Source: Dyella_B humi
GTDB lineage: Bacteria; Pseudomonadota; Gammaproteobacteria; Xanthomonadales; Rhodanobacteraceae
Reading direction: 5' to 3'
Length of the DNA: 64,000 nucleotides
NCBI RefSeq assembly: GCF_044904605.1
Contig: NZ_JADIKI010000022.1
Location: 1,240,001 to 1,304,000, forward strand
In this document: positions 43,605 through 53,260 of the stretch, piece by piece
Layout: each line of letters begins with the position of its first letter
How positions within the stretch are numbered: position 1 is the first letter of the stretch
The notes under the pieces: model-generated
Database searches by the model: none
The model's input: the letters and a program-made list of their open reading frames with translations, nothing else
What the model was told of the DNA's origin: nothing
Position numbers and translations under genes: made by a program

Positions 43605-43713
43605 TGCATACCTAAGCTACACCGGCAAACCGTGCGCATGGATGGGATGGTGCGACTATGGCATCAGCTAACTCAACGCCGTGCAGACACATCGTCAGGA
43701 TGGGTTTCACATT

Positions 43714-43833
43714 TTATTGGGCATGATCAGCGACGCCATCCGCGATCGTGGCAGCGTGCGTGAAGAGTTCGTCTTCGTTGAGACCGGTGATGGCCTTGTG
43801 GTTTAGCGCGTAGGTTGCTAGTAACGCGATCAT
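43714..43833 (-). CDS. 39-residue small protein coupled to glgX
   Basis: The glgX stop and this ATG overlap as TGATG, the classical arrangement for translational re-initiation. The ORF encodes 39 residues: a short hydrophobic helix (MIALLATYALNHKA) and an acidic tail (ITGLNEDELFTHAATIADGV). The composition is protein-like, and the ORF is the last of the glycogen/trehalose operon. No homologue recalled; function unknown. Confidence 0.5.
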   Translation of the reverse strand: MIALLATYALNHKAITGLNEDELFTHAATIADGVADHAQ

Positions 43834-45983
43834 CACCCCTTCACTGGCCGAGCCCGATACAGTGCCAATGATCGCGCCATCAAACTCACGTGCCCTTCGC
43901 TCACGTTAGACGCCTGATGCACCGTGCTCACCAGCAATCGCCATTCCATCTTGCCGGATACCTGCGGCAGAACAAAATCCACGTCCTCGAATTGGCCGTT
44001 GATCAATAGCAGCAACGTAGTGTCGGCGCCGGGGCGTTTGAGGCCGGTGGGTTTGGCGCGGCCGTCGAGCAGCATGGCGAGGCTGCGCTCGTTGGGGTTG
44101 TGCCATTGCTCCTCGGTGAATTCGCGACCATCGTGGGTGAGCCAGGTAACGTCGCGGACGCCCGATTCTTCGTCCACCAGGCCGCGCAGGAAGCGGCTGC
44201 GGCGCAGTAGTGGATAGTCGCGACGCAAGCGGGTGAGGCGGCGGACGAAGTCGGTAAGCGCGCGCTGCTCGCTCGCGGCGAGCCAGTCGAGCCAGGTGAC
44301 GTTGTTGTCCTGGCAGTAGGCGTTGTTGTTGCCACCTTGCGTGCGAGCGAATTCGTCGCCGGCCAGCAGCATCGGCGTGCCCTGCGAGAGCAGCAGTGTA
44401 GCGAGCATGTTGCGCATCTGGCGTTGGCGCAGGGCGAGGATATCCGGATTGTCGGTAAACCCTTCTTCGCCGTGGTTCCAGCTGAGATTGTTGTCGGTGC
44501 CGTCGCGGTTGTTTTCGCGGTTGGCTTCGTTGTGCTTGGTGTTGTAACTGACCAGATCGTTGAGGGTGAAGCCGTCGTGCGCGGTGACGAAGTTGATCGA
44601 CGCGTTCGGGCGACGCCCGCGCTGATCGAACAGATCGGCCGAGCCGGTGAGGCGTGTGGCGAAATCGGCCAGCGCGCCTTCGTCGCCGCGCCAAAACGCG
44701 CGCGTAGCGTCGCGGAAGCGGTCGTTCCATTCCGCCCAGCCGGGCGAGAATTTGCCGGCCTGGTAGCCGCCGGGGCCGATGTCCCAGGGTTCGGCGATCA
44801 GCTTCACGCGGCCGAGCACCGGATCCTGTCGGCAAGCGTCGAGAAAGCCGCCGCCCTGGTCGAAGCCGTGCAATTCGCGTCCGAGAATGGTGGCCAGATC
44901 GAAGCGGAAACCGTCCACACGCATTTCGGTGGCCCAGTAGCGCAGCGAATCCATCACCATCTGCAGCACGCGCGGGTGACTTAAGTCCAGCGTGTTGCCG
45001 GTGCCGGTGTCGTTGACGTAATGGCGGCGGTCATCCGCAAGCCGGTAATAGGTGGCGTTGTCGATGCCGCGCAGGGAAAGCGTGGGGCCAAGATGATTGC
45101 CTTCGGCGGTGTGGTTGTAGACCACGTCCAGGATCACTTCCAGGCCGGCGTCGTGCAGGTGCGCCACCATTTCTTTGAATTCCGCCACCGTGGAGGCAGC
45201 CATATAGCGCGGATGCGGCGCGAAGAAGCCGATGGTGTTGTAGCCCCAGTAGTTACGCAGTCCCACGCTGAGCAGTTGCTTGTCGTCGACGAAGGCGTGT
45301 ATCGGCATCAGTTCCACTGAGGTGACGCCCAGCGAGCGGATGTAGTCGACCACGGGCTGATGCGCGAGGCCGGCAAACGTTCCTCGTAATTCTTCAGGCA
45401 CATGCGGATGCAGCATGGTATAGCCGCGCACGTGAGTCTCATAGACGATCGTCGTGTCCCATGGCACGCCTGGCCAGTAGTGCCTGCCCCAGGTGAAGGC
45501 CGGATCGATGACGCGCGACTTGGGCATGTACGGTGCGCTGTCGCGTTCGTCGAAACTGAGATCGCAATCGGGATGCCCGATGGTGTAGCCGAACAAGGCG
45601 TCGTGCCAGGTCAGTTCACCGATAATCTGCTTAGCGTAGGGATCGAGCAGCAGCTTGTTGGGATTGAAGCGATGGCCGGCTTCGGGTTCATACGGGCCAT
45701 GTACGCGGTAACCGTAGAGCTGTCCGGGGCGCGCATCGGGCAGATAACCGTGCCATATCTCGTCGGTGTATTCGGGCAGCCGAATGCGCTCGGTTTCATT
45801 GCCTTCTTCGTCGAACAGGCAAAGCTCCACCATGGTGGCGTGAGCGGAGAACAGCGCGAAGTTGACGCCAAGCCCGTCCCAGGTGGCGCCAAGCGGAAAG
45901 GGCAGGCCTTCGCGCAGGCTGGCGCTGTGGGCTGTCGTCTCCGCGCCGTGACGCTGTCGCGAGGGTTTGGTTATGACGTTCAT
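43833..45983 (-). CDS. glgX: Glycogen debranching enzyme GlgX
   Basis: This 716-residue GH13 enzyme hydrolyses alpha-1,6 branches of phosphorylase-trimmed glycogen. An N-terminal CBM48 domain (LGATWDGLGVNFALFSAHA) is followed by a catalytic barrel with Asp in MRVDGFRFDLATILGRE (near 360), Glu in LIAEPWDIGPGGYQ (near 398) and Asp in FVTAHDGFTLNDL (near 469). It lies in the same direction as treY but separated from it by a DUF2934 gene and a REPIN element. Confidence 0.94.
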   Translation of the reverse strand: MNVITKPSRQRHGAETTAHSASLREGLPFPLGATWDGLGVNFALFSAHATMVELCLFDEEGNETERIRLPEYTDEIWHGYLPDARPGQLYGYRVHGPYEPEAGHRFNPNKLLLDPYAKQIIGELTWHDALFGYTIGHPDCDLSFDERDSAPYMPKSRVIDPAFTWGRHYWPGVPWDTTIVYETHVRGYTMLHPHVPEELRGTFAGLAHQPVVDYIRSLGVTSVELMPIHAFVDDKQLLSVGLRNYWGYNTIGFFAPHPRYMAASTVAEFKEMVAHLHDAGLEVILDVVYNHTAEGNHLGPTLSLRGIDNATYYRLADDRRHYVNDTGTGNTLDLSHPRVLQMVMDSLRYWATEMRVDGFRFDLATILGRELHGFDQGGGFLDACRQDPVLGRVKLIAEPWDIGPGGYQAGKFSPGWAEWNDRFRDATRAFWRGDEGALADFATRLTGSADLFDQRGRRPNASINFVTAHDGFTLNDLVSYNTKHNEANRENNRDGTDNNLSWNHGEEGFTDNPDILALRQRQMRNMLATLLLSQGTPMLLAGDEFARTQGGNNNAYCQDNNVTWLDWLAASEQRALTDFVRRLTRLRRDYPLLRRSRFLRGLVDEESGVRDVTWLTHDGREFTEEQWHNPNERSLAMLLDGRAKPTGLKRPGADTTLLLLINGQFEDVDFVLPQVSGKMEWRLLVSTVHQASNVSEGHVSLMARSLALYRARPVKG

Positions 45984-46034
45984 CTTTTTTCGGCCTGATT
46001 TAAATATTTACGCAACTATCAAAATCGCCCGGTC

Positions 46035-46156
46035 GTCATTCCGGCGAAGGCCGGAATCCAGTTCAAATATGCGTCCAAAGGACACAACATCTGATTTTTA
46101 TTTTGAGTGCTTCGCACGTCGTACTGAAACTGGATTCCGGCCTTCGCCGGAATGAC
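46035..46156. repeat. REPIN-like paired inverted repeat (family A)
   Basis: Arms GTCATTCCGGCGAAGG and CCTTCGCCGGAATGAC flank a spacer with TGCGTCCAAAGGACACAACA and GTGCTTCGCAC. It lies in the glycogen operon between the DUF2934 gene and glgX, where it could tune downstream expression. Confidence 0.9.
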
Positions 46157-46201
46157 GGTGAGGCAAGACCATGTATGACATCCAAGATGTGCAAATACCG
46201 G

Positions 46202-46390
46202 TTACCTATTCTGCTTACCCATCTTCTTCTGCTGCTGCAAAGCATGCCGCTCCTCCGCCAGCACCAGCTTTTCCGCCATCAGCCAATGACGGACTTCCTG
46301 GCCAGAAGGGCGGCCTTCCGATTCCCAGATGCTGTGGGCGATCTCGCTGATGCGAGCATGCCGCTCGGCGGAAGAGCGTGTCGCTTTCAT
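46202..46390 (-). CDS. DUF2934 family small protein
   Basis: The protein has about 62 residues from the ATG at 46390; an ATG at 46468 would add 26 residues and overlap treY by 34 bases. The DUF2934 signature is clear: RHARISEIAHSIWESEGRPS, then GQEVRHWLMAEKLVLAE. The tail is basic and glutamine rich. Function unknown; the genes of this family often lie beside glycogen and trehalose genes, as here, directly after treY. Confidence 0.8.
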   Translation of the reverse strand: MKATRSSAERHARISEIAHSIWESEGRPSGQEVRHWLMAEKLVLAEERHALQQQKKMGKQNR

Positions 46391-46434
46391 GGTCGGAATG
46401 CTCAGATCAATCTCCAAAGGTTTGACCGGATCTT

Positions 46435-49134
46435 CTAGGACTCGGCTATCAGCACGGCCACTGGCCATTCGGCGAAGAGCATCCGCGCGGGCAGACCTTG
46501 TGTGCCGCCCTGATGCGTACGGTGAGTAAATAAATCAGTGAAGGTGCAGGCGCCGTCATCGTTGGGGCAAGCCACGGCGGTGTCGCCCCAGAAATCCCTG
46601 TCCACCATGGGACGATCGTTGGTCGCCATGCCCGCCGCACACAGTCGTGGCACGGCCACCAGCAGTTGATGCCGCTCGTAGCGGCGGATGAATGCCACCA
46701 CGTGTTCGCGCCGCCAACCGGTCACTTCCAGCGGATCGTAGCCGGCGCGTGCGAACAATTCGGGTCGGCGCCGGCGTACGCGCAGCAGGCGATGGATCAC
46801 CTGTTGCTTGATCACGCCGGTGCGATAGTCGGCGAGTAGTTCATCGGGCAGTTGATTGCCGTCGAACGTGGTCGCGCGCACGGTGTAGTCCACCGGGCGG
46901 CGGTTGTCCGGATCCACCAGCGACTGATCCCAGTATTCCGTGCCTTGATACAGGTCGGGCACGCCGGGGACAGTGAGGCGCAGCGTGACTGCGGCCAAGC
47001 CATTTAATGCACCTGGCGCATCGAGGCTGCGTGCCGCGTCGTGAATGCTGTGACGTAGTGCGTCATAACGTGGCGAGAGCAGAATGTCGCGCACGGTGGT
47101 TTTGCAGGCTTCTTCGTAGGTGGGATTGGGCGTGGTCCAGCGCGTTTGGAGTTTCGCTTCGCGTTCTGCTTTCAAGAACCATTGCTCGACGCGATCGGAA
47201 AAAAGGCGCAATGCTTCGTCGTCATCGCACGACATGCCCAGCGGCCATGCAGACAGCACAGTCTGCAGCAGCATCCACATCGCGCCATGGGAAGGGCGGT
47301 TCGGGCGATCGAGTTCGGCCAGCCAGCGGCTTGCCTGGTCGACGAACCATCGCGCACGTTCGCTCACCACCGCGAGCCTGGCGCGCACGTCTTCGCCGCG
47401 CTTGTGATCGTGCGTGGCGGTGGCGAGCAGCGCGCGCGGCCAGGCGGTGGCACGCTGCTGCATGATGGTATGAAAGCGCCGTGGGGTGATCGCGAAGACG
47501 CGCGGATCGCTGCCCACCTCGTTGCGCGAAAGCAGCACTCCGTAGCGATAGAAAGCCGTGTCTTCCACCGCCTTGGCGTTAAGCGTGGTGGCGAGCTGTT
47601 CGAACAGGCGCCGAGCGATCTGCAGATGGCGCCGCTGCGACAGCGTGCTCAGCCAACGCGCCTTGGTTTCCAGCAGGTATTGCCGTAGGTACGCGCGAAA
47701 CGCGACGCGATCGGGATCGCCGTCCTTCATCGCGCGCTCGAACACGTGCTCCAGCGTGCGGCGGTCTTCGTTGCTGGGGGTGCCGGTGCTGAGGTAAGTG
47801 CGGTATACGGGCATTTGTTCCAGGATTTCCGTCAGCGCCTGCTGCAGCGCCAACGGTGTGAGATCGCCGCTTTCCGGCGTATCCGTCATGTAGCGTTCGA
47901 AGGCACGCACACAGCGAGCAAGATCCGTGGCCAGGCTCGATGCCAGCATGCTTCGCCGCGCTTCGTGTTCTTCCTCGCCGAAATGTTTCGAGCGTCCGCT
48001 CAGCGATGCCCAGGCCGAGGCCAATTCCGCGTGGCCTTGATCGTCGTGCTGTAGCGCGACGACTTGATTCATGAAGTCGTAACCGGTGGTGCCATCCACC
48101 GGCCAGCCCTCGTGCAGCACCTCGTCATGAGCGAGGATTTTTTCCACGTGCAGCGTGATGCGCCGGGCCATCTGGCGCGGATCGACGCGGGCAGCGCGAT
48201 CCACCCGCAGGCGCAGCTTGCGCAGGTAATCGCGCGGCTGGGTGAGACCATCGACATGATCGATGCGCAAACCATCGATCAGCCCCTCGCGGATCAGGCG
48301 CAAGGGCAGCGCATGCACCGCGTCGAACACGTCGTCGCGCTCCACCGCCAGCGCTACCAGCGAATCGATATCGAAGAAGCGGCGATAGTTGACCACTTGG
48401 CTGGCGCTACGCCACCAGGCGAGTCGGTAGTGCTGCAAATTAAGGAAGCGGCGCATCATTGCCTTGTCGGTATGCAACTGCGCGATCGCGTGATCGATCT
48501 GCTCGCGGGTGCTTTCGTCCTGGATCGCGAGCCGCAGTGCATCCATGGCATCGGCGGAAGCCCTGAAACGCGGCAACACCCGGCCGGCAAGATCGAACAG
48601 CAGGCGCAGGCCCTGTTCGGAAATCGGCAACTTCGTGCCCGCCACGCCCAACGCGATGGTGGTGCCGCCTACGTGGCGTTCCAGCCGCAGCTCGGCGCCT
48701 GCGAGCGCTTGTTCCAGCGGCACGGCAAGTATCGGCAGCCACAACTTGCCTTCCGTGTGCGGCGCATGCCAGTCGATGTCGAAGTAGTGCGCATAGCGGC
48801 TTGCGCGCCCCATCGCCAACACATCATTCCACCAGGGATTGGCGACGTTTGCGGCCATATGGTTGGGCACGATGTCCAAAATCGCACCCATGCCGTGCGT
48901 GTGCAGCGTCTGCACGAACTTGGAGAGCGCCGGCTCGCCGCCCAATTCGGGATTCACGATCATCGGATTGATCACGTCGTAGCCGTGCATCGAACCGGGT
49001 CTTGCCATTGCGATCGGCGAAAGGTAGGCATGACTCAAGCCGAGCGCTGCGAAGTAGGGCACATGTTCGGCCGCCGCAAGGAAATCGAACTCGTGGTTGA
49101 GCTGCAGGCGTACGGTGGCGCGCAATTCAGTCAT
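46435..49134 (-). CDS. treY: Malto-oligosyltrehalose synthase
   Basis: This 899-residue GH13 isomerase converts the reducing-end alpha-1,4 bond of maltodextrin into the alpha,alpha-1,1 bond of trehalose. The N-terminal ATVRLQLNHEFDF and YLSPIAMARPGSMHGYDV are characteristic; the catalytic region has GLRIDHVDGLTQPRDYLRKL (near 290) and LHEGWPVDGTTGYDF, and the C-terminal VPDLYQGTEYWDQSLVDPDN is diagnostic. The start overlaps the malQ stop (ATGA). It works with TreZ to make trehalose from glycogen. Confidence 0.96.
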   Translation of the reverse strand: MTELRATVRLQLNHEFDFLAAAEHVPYFAALGLSHAYLSPIAMARPGSMHGYDVINPMIVNPELGGEPALSKFVQTLHTHGMGAILDIVPNHMAANVANPWWNDVLAMGRASRYAHYFDIDWHAPHTEGKLWLPILAVPLEQALAGAELRLERHVGGTTIALGVAGTKLPISEQGLRLLFDLAGRVLPRFRASADAMDALRLAIQDESTREQIDHAIAQLHTDKAMMRRFLNLQHYRLAWWRSASQVVNYRRFFDIDSLVALAVERDDVFDAVHALPLRLIREGLIDGLRIDHVDGLTQPRDYLRKLRLRVDRAARVDPRQMARRITLHVEKILAHDEVLHEGWPVDGTTGYDFMNQVVALQHDDQGHAELASAWASLSGRSKHFGEEEHEARRSMLASSLATDLARCVRAFERYMTDTPESGDLTPLALQQALTEILEQMPVYRTYLSTGTPSNEDRRTLEHVFERAMKDGDPDRVAFRAYLRQYLLETKARWLSTLSQRRHLQIARRLFEQLATTLNAKAVEDTAFYRYGVLLSRNEVGSDPRVFAITPRRFHTIMQQRATAWPRALLATATHDHKRGEDVRARLAVVSERARWFVDQASRWLAELDRPNRPSHGAMWMLLQTVLSAWPLGMSCDDDEALRLFSDRVEQWFLKAEREAKLQTRWTTPNPTYEEACKTTVRDILLSPRYDALRHSIHDAARSLDAPGALNGLAAVTLRLTVPGVPDLYQGTEYWDQSLVDPDNRRPVDYTVRATTFDGNQLPDELLADYRTGVIKQQVIHRLLRVRRRRPELFARAGYDPLEVTGWRREHVVAFIRRYERHQLLVAVPRLCAAGMATNDRPMVDRDFWGDTAVACPNDDGACTFTDLFTHRTHQGGTQGLPARMLFAEWPVAVLIAES

Positions 49135-51284
49135 GCCGGCATGGCCTCCTTTAGGGAGGTGCCGATGGACTGCAGCAAAGGTTGCAGTTGATCGATGGCG
49201 TCGTCCGGCAGGCGGTGTTGCCAGTTGGGGTGGCTGTCTACGGTGCCGGGAAGGTTGGGTTGTTCCTTGCGAGCGAGGGCGTCTTCGAGGGGGATGAGGA
49301 TCAGGGGGGAGGGGGTTTGGATGAGGTATTCAACGTAGCTGTTACATGTCTGCGTAGCGGCCTGGATTGCCTCACCGTCATTCCGGCGAAGGCCGGAATC
49401 CAGTCCTGATACGTCGTGCGAAGCACTCAAAACTGATTTGGTGTCCTCCGGACGCGTATTTAAACTGGATTCCGGCCTTCGCCGGAATGACGGTGAGGCA
49501 ATGGTGAGGGCTTCATCCAGACGTGCGACATCCTTCTTACGCGCCTGCATGCTTTGTTGCAGTTTTCCATCATCCCACCCATGCGCCTTCGCAAGCTGCT
49601 CAATGTCCAATCCTTCCCGCCATCCCATCAACGGCGGCAAATCGTGCGTCGTCGTCATCGCCACCGCATTCTTCCGCCACTGTCCGGGCGCAAGAAAATC
49701 GCCGTTCTTGTCACGCGTAAAAAGCAGCACATCAATGCCGAGCACGCCGCGCGCAGCCAGCACGTCGCGCAGGCCTTCCGGCACCGTGCCCAAGTCTTCG
49801 CCGATCACAATGCACTGCTGACGCCACGACTCCAGCGCCGTGAGCCGCAACAGATCCTGCAGCGGCTGGTGAACGTAGCCGCCTTCGGTGGAGGGTCTGC
49901 CTTTCGGTAACACCCACAGGTGCTGGAAGCCGATGATGTGATCGATGCGGATGCCGCCGCCGCGCGCCATGTTCGCGCGCAGCAGTTCGATGAAGGGACG
50001 GAAGCCGCTTGCCTTCAGTCCCCACGGTGAATAAGAAGTGATGCCCCAGCTTTGCCCGGTGGGATTGAATGCATCGGGCGGCGCGCCCAGCTCCAGTCCT
50101 TCCAGCACATGCTCGCGCCAGGCCCAGGCTTCGCCACCGCCTGCTTCGAAGCCGACGGCGAGATCCCAGATCAGGCCGATGCGCTGTCCTGCATCCCGCG
50201 CAACTCGGCAGGTTTTTTCCCAACAGCGCGCGGCCAGCCATTGCAGGAAGATTTCGAAATCCACCGCCGTCGGATGGCTCTGCGCGAAAGCGTTCGCGGT
50301 GGCTTCGTTGTGCCAATTCTCCTGCCATGTTTTCCACGACGTAGATTCTCCACGCATCACCGCTTGCGACTGGCGTGCTGCCAGCCGTGCATGACGGCTC
50401 AGCGCATCGCCACCCTCGGCGATGAACCGTTCCAGGTCGTTACGCAAACCCTGCGGCGCCTGCGCAAACTGCTGGTGCAGTATGCGAAACAGGTTACGTC
50501 GCAAGGCGTATACCACCGGCCAGTCCACCAGCTTGCCTTGCTGCGCGTGCTGCCCGGTGGACGCGATGCCGCTTCGATGGATAGCTGCGTCCAGCGCGGG
50601 TGCGCCGAGAATCTGTGCGGGATCGGCATGCAGCCAATTGAGAAACCCTCGGTGCGAGGGTGAGTACGGGCTGTAGTGGCCGGCGACTGGGCTTATCGCA
50701 TGCAGCGGACTCAGCGCCAGTGCATCGCCACCGGCGCGGCCTATCGTTGCGGTGAGTTCGGCTACCGCGCGACTGTCGCCCACGCCACCGTCGTTCGGAT
50801 GGCGCAGGGAATACACCTGCGCGCTAAGTCCCCACGCGCGAAGCGTCTGCAGTTCCAAACAGTCGCCCACGCTGAAGCAGCGCTGCGGCGCCACTGCCAG
50901 CATCAGCGGTTGGTTGCCGATGTCGAGCTGGTAATAGCCGTAGTGGGCGGGCGCCTGGCATTGGCCGTCGCCGAGCAGCGGCAGCGTCTGCGCACGACCT
51001 TCTTCATCGTATGCCGTGATGGATGTCGCGCCGCGTGCGAACGAGGGCAGATCAAATGCATCGCCGACATCAACGGTGACGAGCGATGGCCGCGCGTGAT
51101 CGCGTTCCTCGATCAGCCGCAGACTTGTCTGGCGACTGGCCGCGTCATGCGCAGGCAGTTTCATCGTGTCGAGCAGGCCGTGCAGTGCATCGTCGGACAA
51201 CGATCGTGCCTGTCCGTAGGCATCTGTCCATTGGACCGAAATGCCGGCGGCGCGTGCAAGTGTTTCAAGCGAGAAGTCGCTCAC
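49131..51284 (-). CDS. malQ: 4-alpha-glucanotransferase with an in-frame REPIN insertion
   Basis: This 717-residue GH77 enzyme transfers maltodextrin chains. Catalytic Asp lies in GIRIDHIIGF (near 446), Glu in VIGEDLGTVPEG (near 495) and Asp in TTHDLPPLMGW (near 548). Residues of about 598-636 are encoded by a family A repeat (see 49377-49491) and read FRRRPESS ... GLDSGLRRNDGE; the frame is kept, and the conserved C-terminal ending LARKEQPNLPGTVDSHPNW follows. The start overlaps treZ by 20 bases. Length beyond the usual is largely due to the insertion. All catalytic residues precede it, so activity is probably retained. Confidence 0.93.
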   Translation of the reverse strand: MSDFSLETLARAAGISVQWTDAYGQARSLSDDALHGLLDTMKLPAHDAASRQTSLRLIEERDHARPSLVTVDVGDAFDLPSFARGATSITAYDEEGRAQTLPLLGDGQCQAPAHYGYYQLDIGNQPLMLAVAPQRCFSVGDCLELQTLRAWGLSAQVYSLRHPNDGGVGDSRAVAELTATIGRAGGDALALSPLHAISPVAGHYSPYSPSHRGFLNWLHADPAQILGAPALDAAIHRSGIASTGQHAQQGKLVDWPVVYALRRNLFRILHQQFAQAPQGLRNDLERFIAEGGDALSRHARLAARQSQAVMRGESTSWKTWQENWHNEATANAFAQSHPTAVDFEIFLQWLAARCWEKTCRVARDAGQRIGLIWDLAVGFEAGGGEAWAWREHVLEGLELGAPPDAFNPTGQSWGITSYSPWGLKASGFRPFIELLRANMARGGGIRIDHIIGFQHLWVLPKGRPSTEGGYVHQPLQDLLRLTALESWRQQCIVIGEDLGTVPEGLRDVLAARGVLGIDVLLFTRDKNGDFLAPGQWRKNAVAMTTTHDLPPLMGWREGLDIEQLAKAHGWDDGKLQQSMQARKKDVARLDEALTIASPSFRRRPESSLNTRPEDTKSVLSASHDVSGLDSGLRRNDGEAIQAATQTCNSYVEYLIQTPSPLILIPLEDALARKEQPNLPGTVDSHPNWQHRLPDDAIDQLQPLLQSIGTSLKEAMPA
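49377..49491. repeat. REPIN-like element inside the malQ coding sequence (family A)
   Basis: Arms GTCATTCCGGCGAAGG and CCTTCGCCGGAATGAC with the family spacer (GTGCGAAGCA, GTGTCCTCCGGACGC) lie entirely in malQ. The flanks extend the symmetry (TTGCCTCACC and GGTGAGGCAA). Neither arm nor spacer introduces a stop in the malQ frame. Confidence 0.93.
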
Positions 51285-53076
51285 CTTTCAATTCCCTCAC
51301 CAGTACGACAGCGGTATGTGACTGCAGGACGCCGCGGTCGAGCGCATCCATCGCATCCTGGGGTTCGATCCAGATCACCCGGGTGGCCGGATCGCGAGGG
51401 AGCGATACGTCCTGGTTCGACAGATTCAGCGCGATTTCCCAATGGCGACCGTCACCCAGACGCCAGCGTGCATACACGGCTTTCTCGGCGAGTACTTCGC
51501 AATCCAGCGCGCAGCAGCCTTCCAGACGCGGACACAAAAATCGCTGACGCAACTGCAGTAGCTCAGCAAACCAACGCTTCCACTCCAGCACCAGCTCGCT
51601 GTCTTCCATGCGCGGAATGGAGGCCGTATATGTGTCGAGCGCATTCGGATCGGGAATGCGTTCGCGTCGCTCGGGATCGGTGAAGCCCGAAAAGTGCGAG
51701 AACTCCTCGCGCCGGCCTTCGCGCACTTTCTGGGCGAGTTCGCCCTCGTAATCGGTGAAGTAATAGAACGGCGTGCGGCAACCCCATTCCTCGCCCATGA
51801 AGAACAGCGGAATCATCGGGCTGAGCGCCACCAGCACCATCGCCGCGCGCAAGTCCGCTTCGTTCGCCAGGCACGTCAGCCGTTCACCCAGCGGGCGATT
51901 GCCGATCTGGTCATGGTTCTGCAGGAACAGCACGAAGGAAGTAGGACGAAGATCCTGGCTTGGCTCGCCGCGCAAAAGGCCGCGGCGATCGTGCTGGCCC
52001 TGGAACACGAAACCTTCGGCCAGCGCCTTGGCCAGATCCTCGGTGGGTTGCTTGGCAAAGTCAGCGTAATAGCCTTCGTGCTCGCTGGTAAGCAACACGT
52101 GCAGCACATTGTGCGCGTCGTCGTTCCACTGTGCGGTGTAATCGCCGCGCAGCAGATGGGCGGCATTGTTCTCGTTTTCCAGGATCAACCACACCTGGCG
52201 CCCGCGCGGCAGGCAGGCATGCCGGACGGCGGCGCCGAGTTCTTCCAGGAAGGTCTGCGGCTGGATGGTGTGCACTGCATCCAGGCGCAGACCGTCGATG
52301 CGGTATTCGTTGATCCACATCAGTGCGTTATCGATGAAGTAGCGCGCCACCTGCGGTCGGCGGAAATCGATCGCCGCACCCCAGGGCGTGTGCACGTCGG
52401 CGCAGAAGAATTCCGGTGCGTAGTTCGGCAACTCGTTGCCGACCGGTCCGAAGTGGTTGTAGACCACGTCGAGGATCACCGCTAAGCCAAGCCGGTGCGC
52501 TTCGTCGATCATCGTCTTCAGCACGTTGACACTGCCGTAGGATGCATCAGGCGCATACGGCAGCACGCCGTCGTAACCCCAGTTGCGGTCGCCCTGGAAT
52601 GAGGCGATCGGCATCAGCTCGATCGCAGTGAAACCGCAGGCCGCCAGGCGTGGCAATGCTTGGCACAAGGTATCGAAACCACCCAGCGCGCCAACGTGCA
52701 CTTCGCAGATCACGGCGGTATGCCACGGTGCGCCACGCCAATCGTTGCACTTCCACACATAGTCGCACGGGTCGACCACCGTGCTTGCGCCAAGCACGCC
52801 GCCGGGCTGCGCGCGCGAAGCGGGATCCGGCACCTGGCGATCACCGATGCGGTACACGTAACGTGTATCCGGATCGACCTCAATGGCGAGCGTGTGATTA
52901 CCTTCCGCGTCGCGCTCCATCGGGAAGGCGATGTCATCGATGACAAGTTCGACGCGATCGGCACCGGGCGCCCACAGGCGGAAGCGGGTGGTGCCGTCGT
53001 CGAGGACTTGCGCGCCATACGTGCAGTTATGGCATGACGTGGCGGGCGATTGAGTGGAGGCAGGGTTTACGGACAT
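51265..53076 (-). CDS. treZ: Malto-oligosyltrehalose trehalohydrolase
   Basis: This 603-residue GH13 enzyme releases trehalose from maltooligosyl-trehalose. It has an N-terminal CBM48-like domain (TTRFRLWAPGADRVELVI) and a barrel with Asp in YRIDGLRLDAVHTI (near 267), Glu in WLILENENNAAH (near 300) and Asp in FLQNHDQIGNRP. It overlaps malQ by 20 bases. It is preceded by a family B repeat, which separates it from glgB. Confidence 0.95.
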   Translation of the reverse strand: MSVNPASTQSPATSCHNCTYGAQVLDDGTTRFRLWAPGADRVELVIDDIAFPMERDAEGNHTLAIEVDPDTRYVYRIGDRQVPDPASRAQPGGVLGASTVVDPCDYVWKCNDWRGAPWHTAVICEVHVGALGGFDTLCQALPRLAACGFTAIELMPIASFQGDRNWGYDGVLPYAPDASYGSVNVLKTMIDEAHRLGLAVILDVVYNHFGPVGNELPNYAPEFFCADVHTPWGAAIDFRRPQVARYFIDNALMWINEYRIDGLRLDAVHTIQPQTFLEELGAAVRHACLPRGRQVWLILENENNAAHLLRGDYTAQWNDDAHNVLHVLLTSEHEGYYADFAKQPTEDLAKALAEGFVFQGQHDRRGLLRGEPSQDLRPTSFVLFLQNHDQIGNRPLGERLTCLANEADLRAAMVLVALSPMIPLFFMGEEWGCRTPFYYFTDYEGELAQKVREGRREEFSHFSGFTDPERRERIPDPNALDTYTASIPRMEDSELVLEWKRWFAELLQLRQRFLCPRLEGCCALDCEVLAEKAVYARWRLGDGRHWEIALNLSNQDVSLPRDPATRVIWIEPQDAMDALDRGVLQSHTAVVLVRELKGERLLA

Positions 53077-53157
53077 ACGAATCGCACCGCGAGGTTCATG
53101 GCTTTTGATACTTCCTTGTGGGCGGAGGTGTGTGTTTTTTTAGTGATGTTTGTTTCT

Positions 53158-53248
53158 CCGTGCCGTCATTCCCGCGAAAGCGGGAATCCATTTTGCTCTT
53201 GCCGGGGAGCGAAAATGGATTCCCGCTTTCGCGGGAATGACGGCACGG
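53158..53248. repeat. Paired inverted repeat (family B)
   Basis: CCGTGCCGTCATTCCCGCGA and TCGCGGGAATGACGGCACGG are perfect inverse ends; the cores (CCCGCGAAAGCGGG) enclose a 30-base centre. A decayed relative overlaps the mscS-type gene start at 57341. It lies between glgB and treZ in the operon. Confidence 0.92.
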
Positions 53249-53260
53249 AAATATGAAGAC

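Noticed and set aside
48064..49191. A 375-codon plus-strand frame opposite treY
   Set aside because: treY motifs are unmistakable on the minus strand; the plus frame has no recognisable domain.
49377..49491. malQ as a disrupted pseudogene because of the repeat
   Set aside because: The reading frame continues through the repeat and the conserved C-terminal motif follows, so the gene is intact, only longer.
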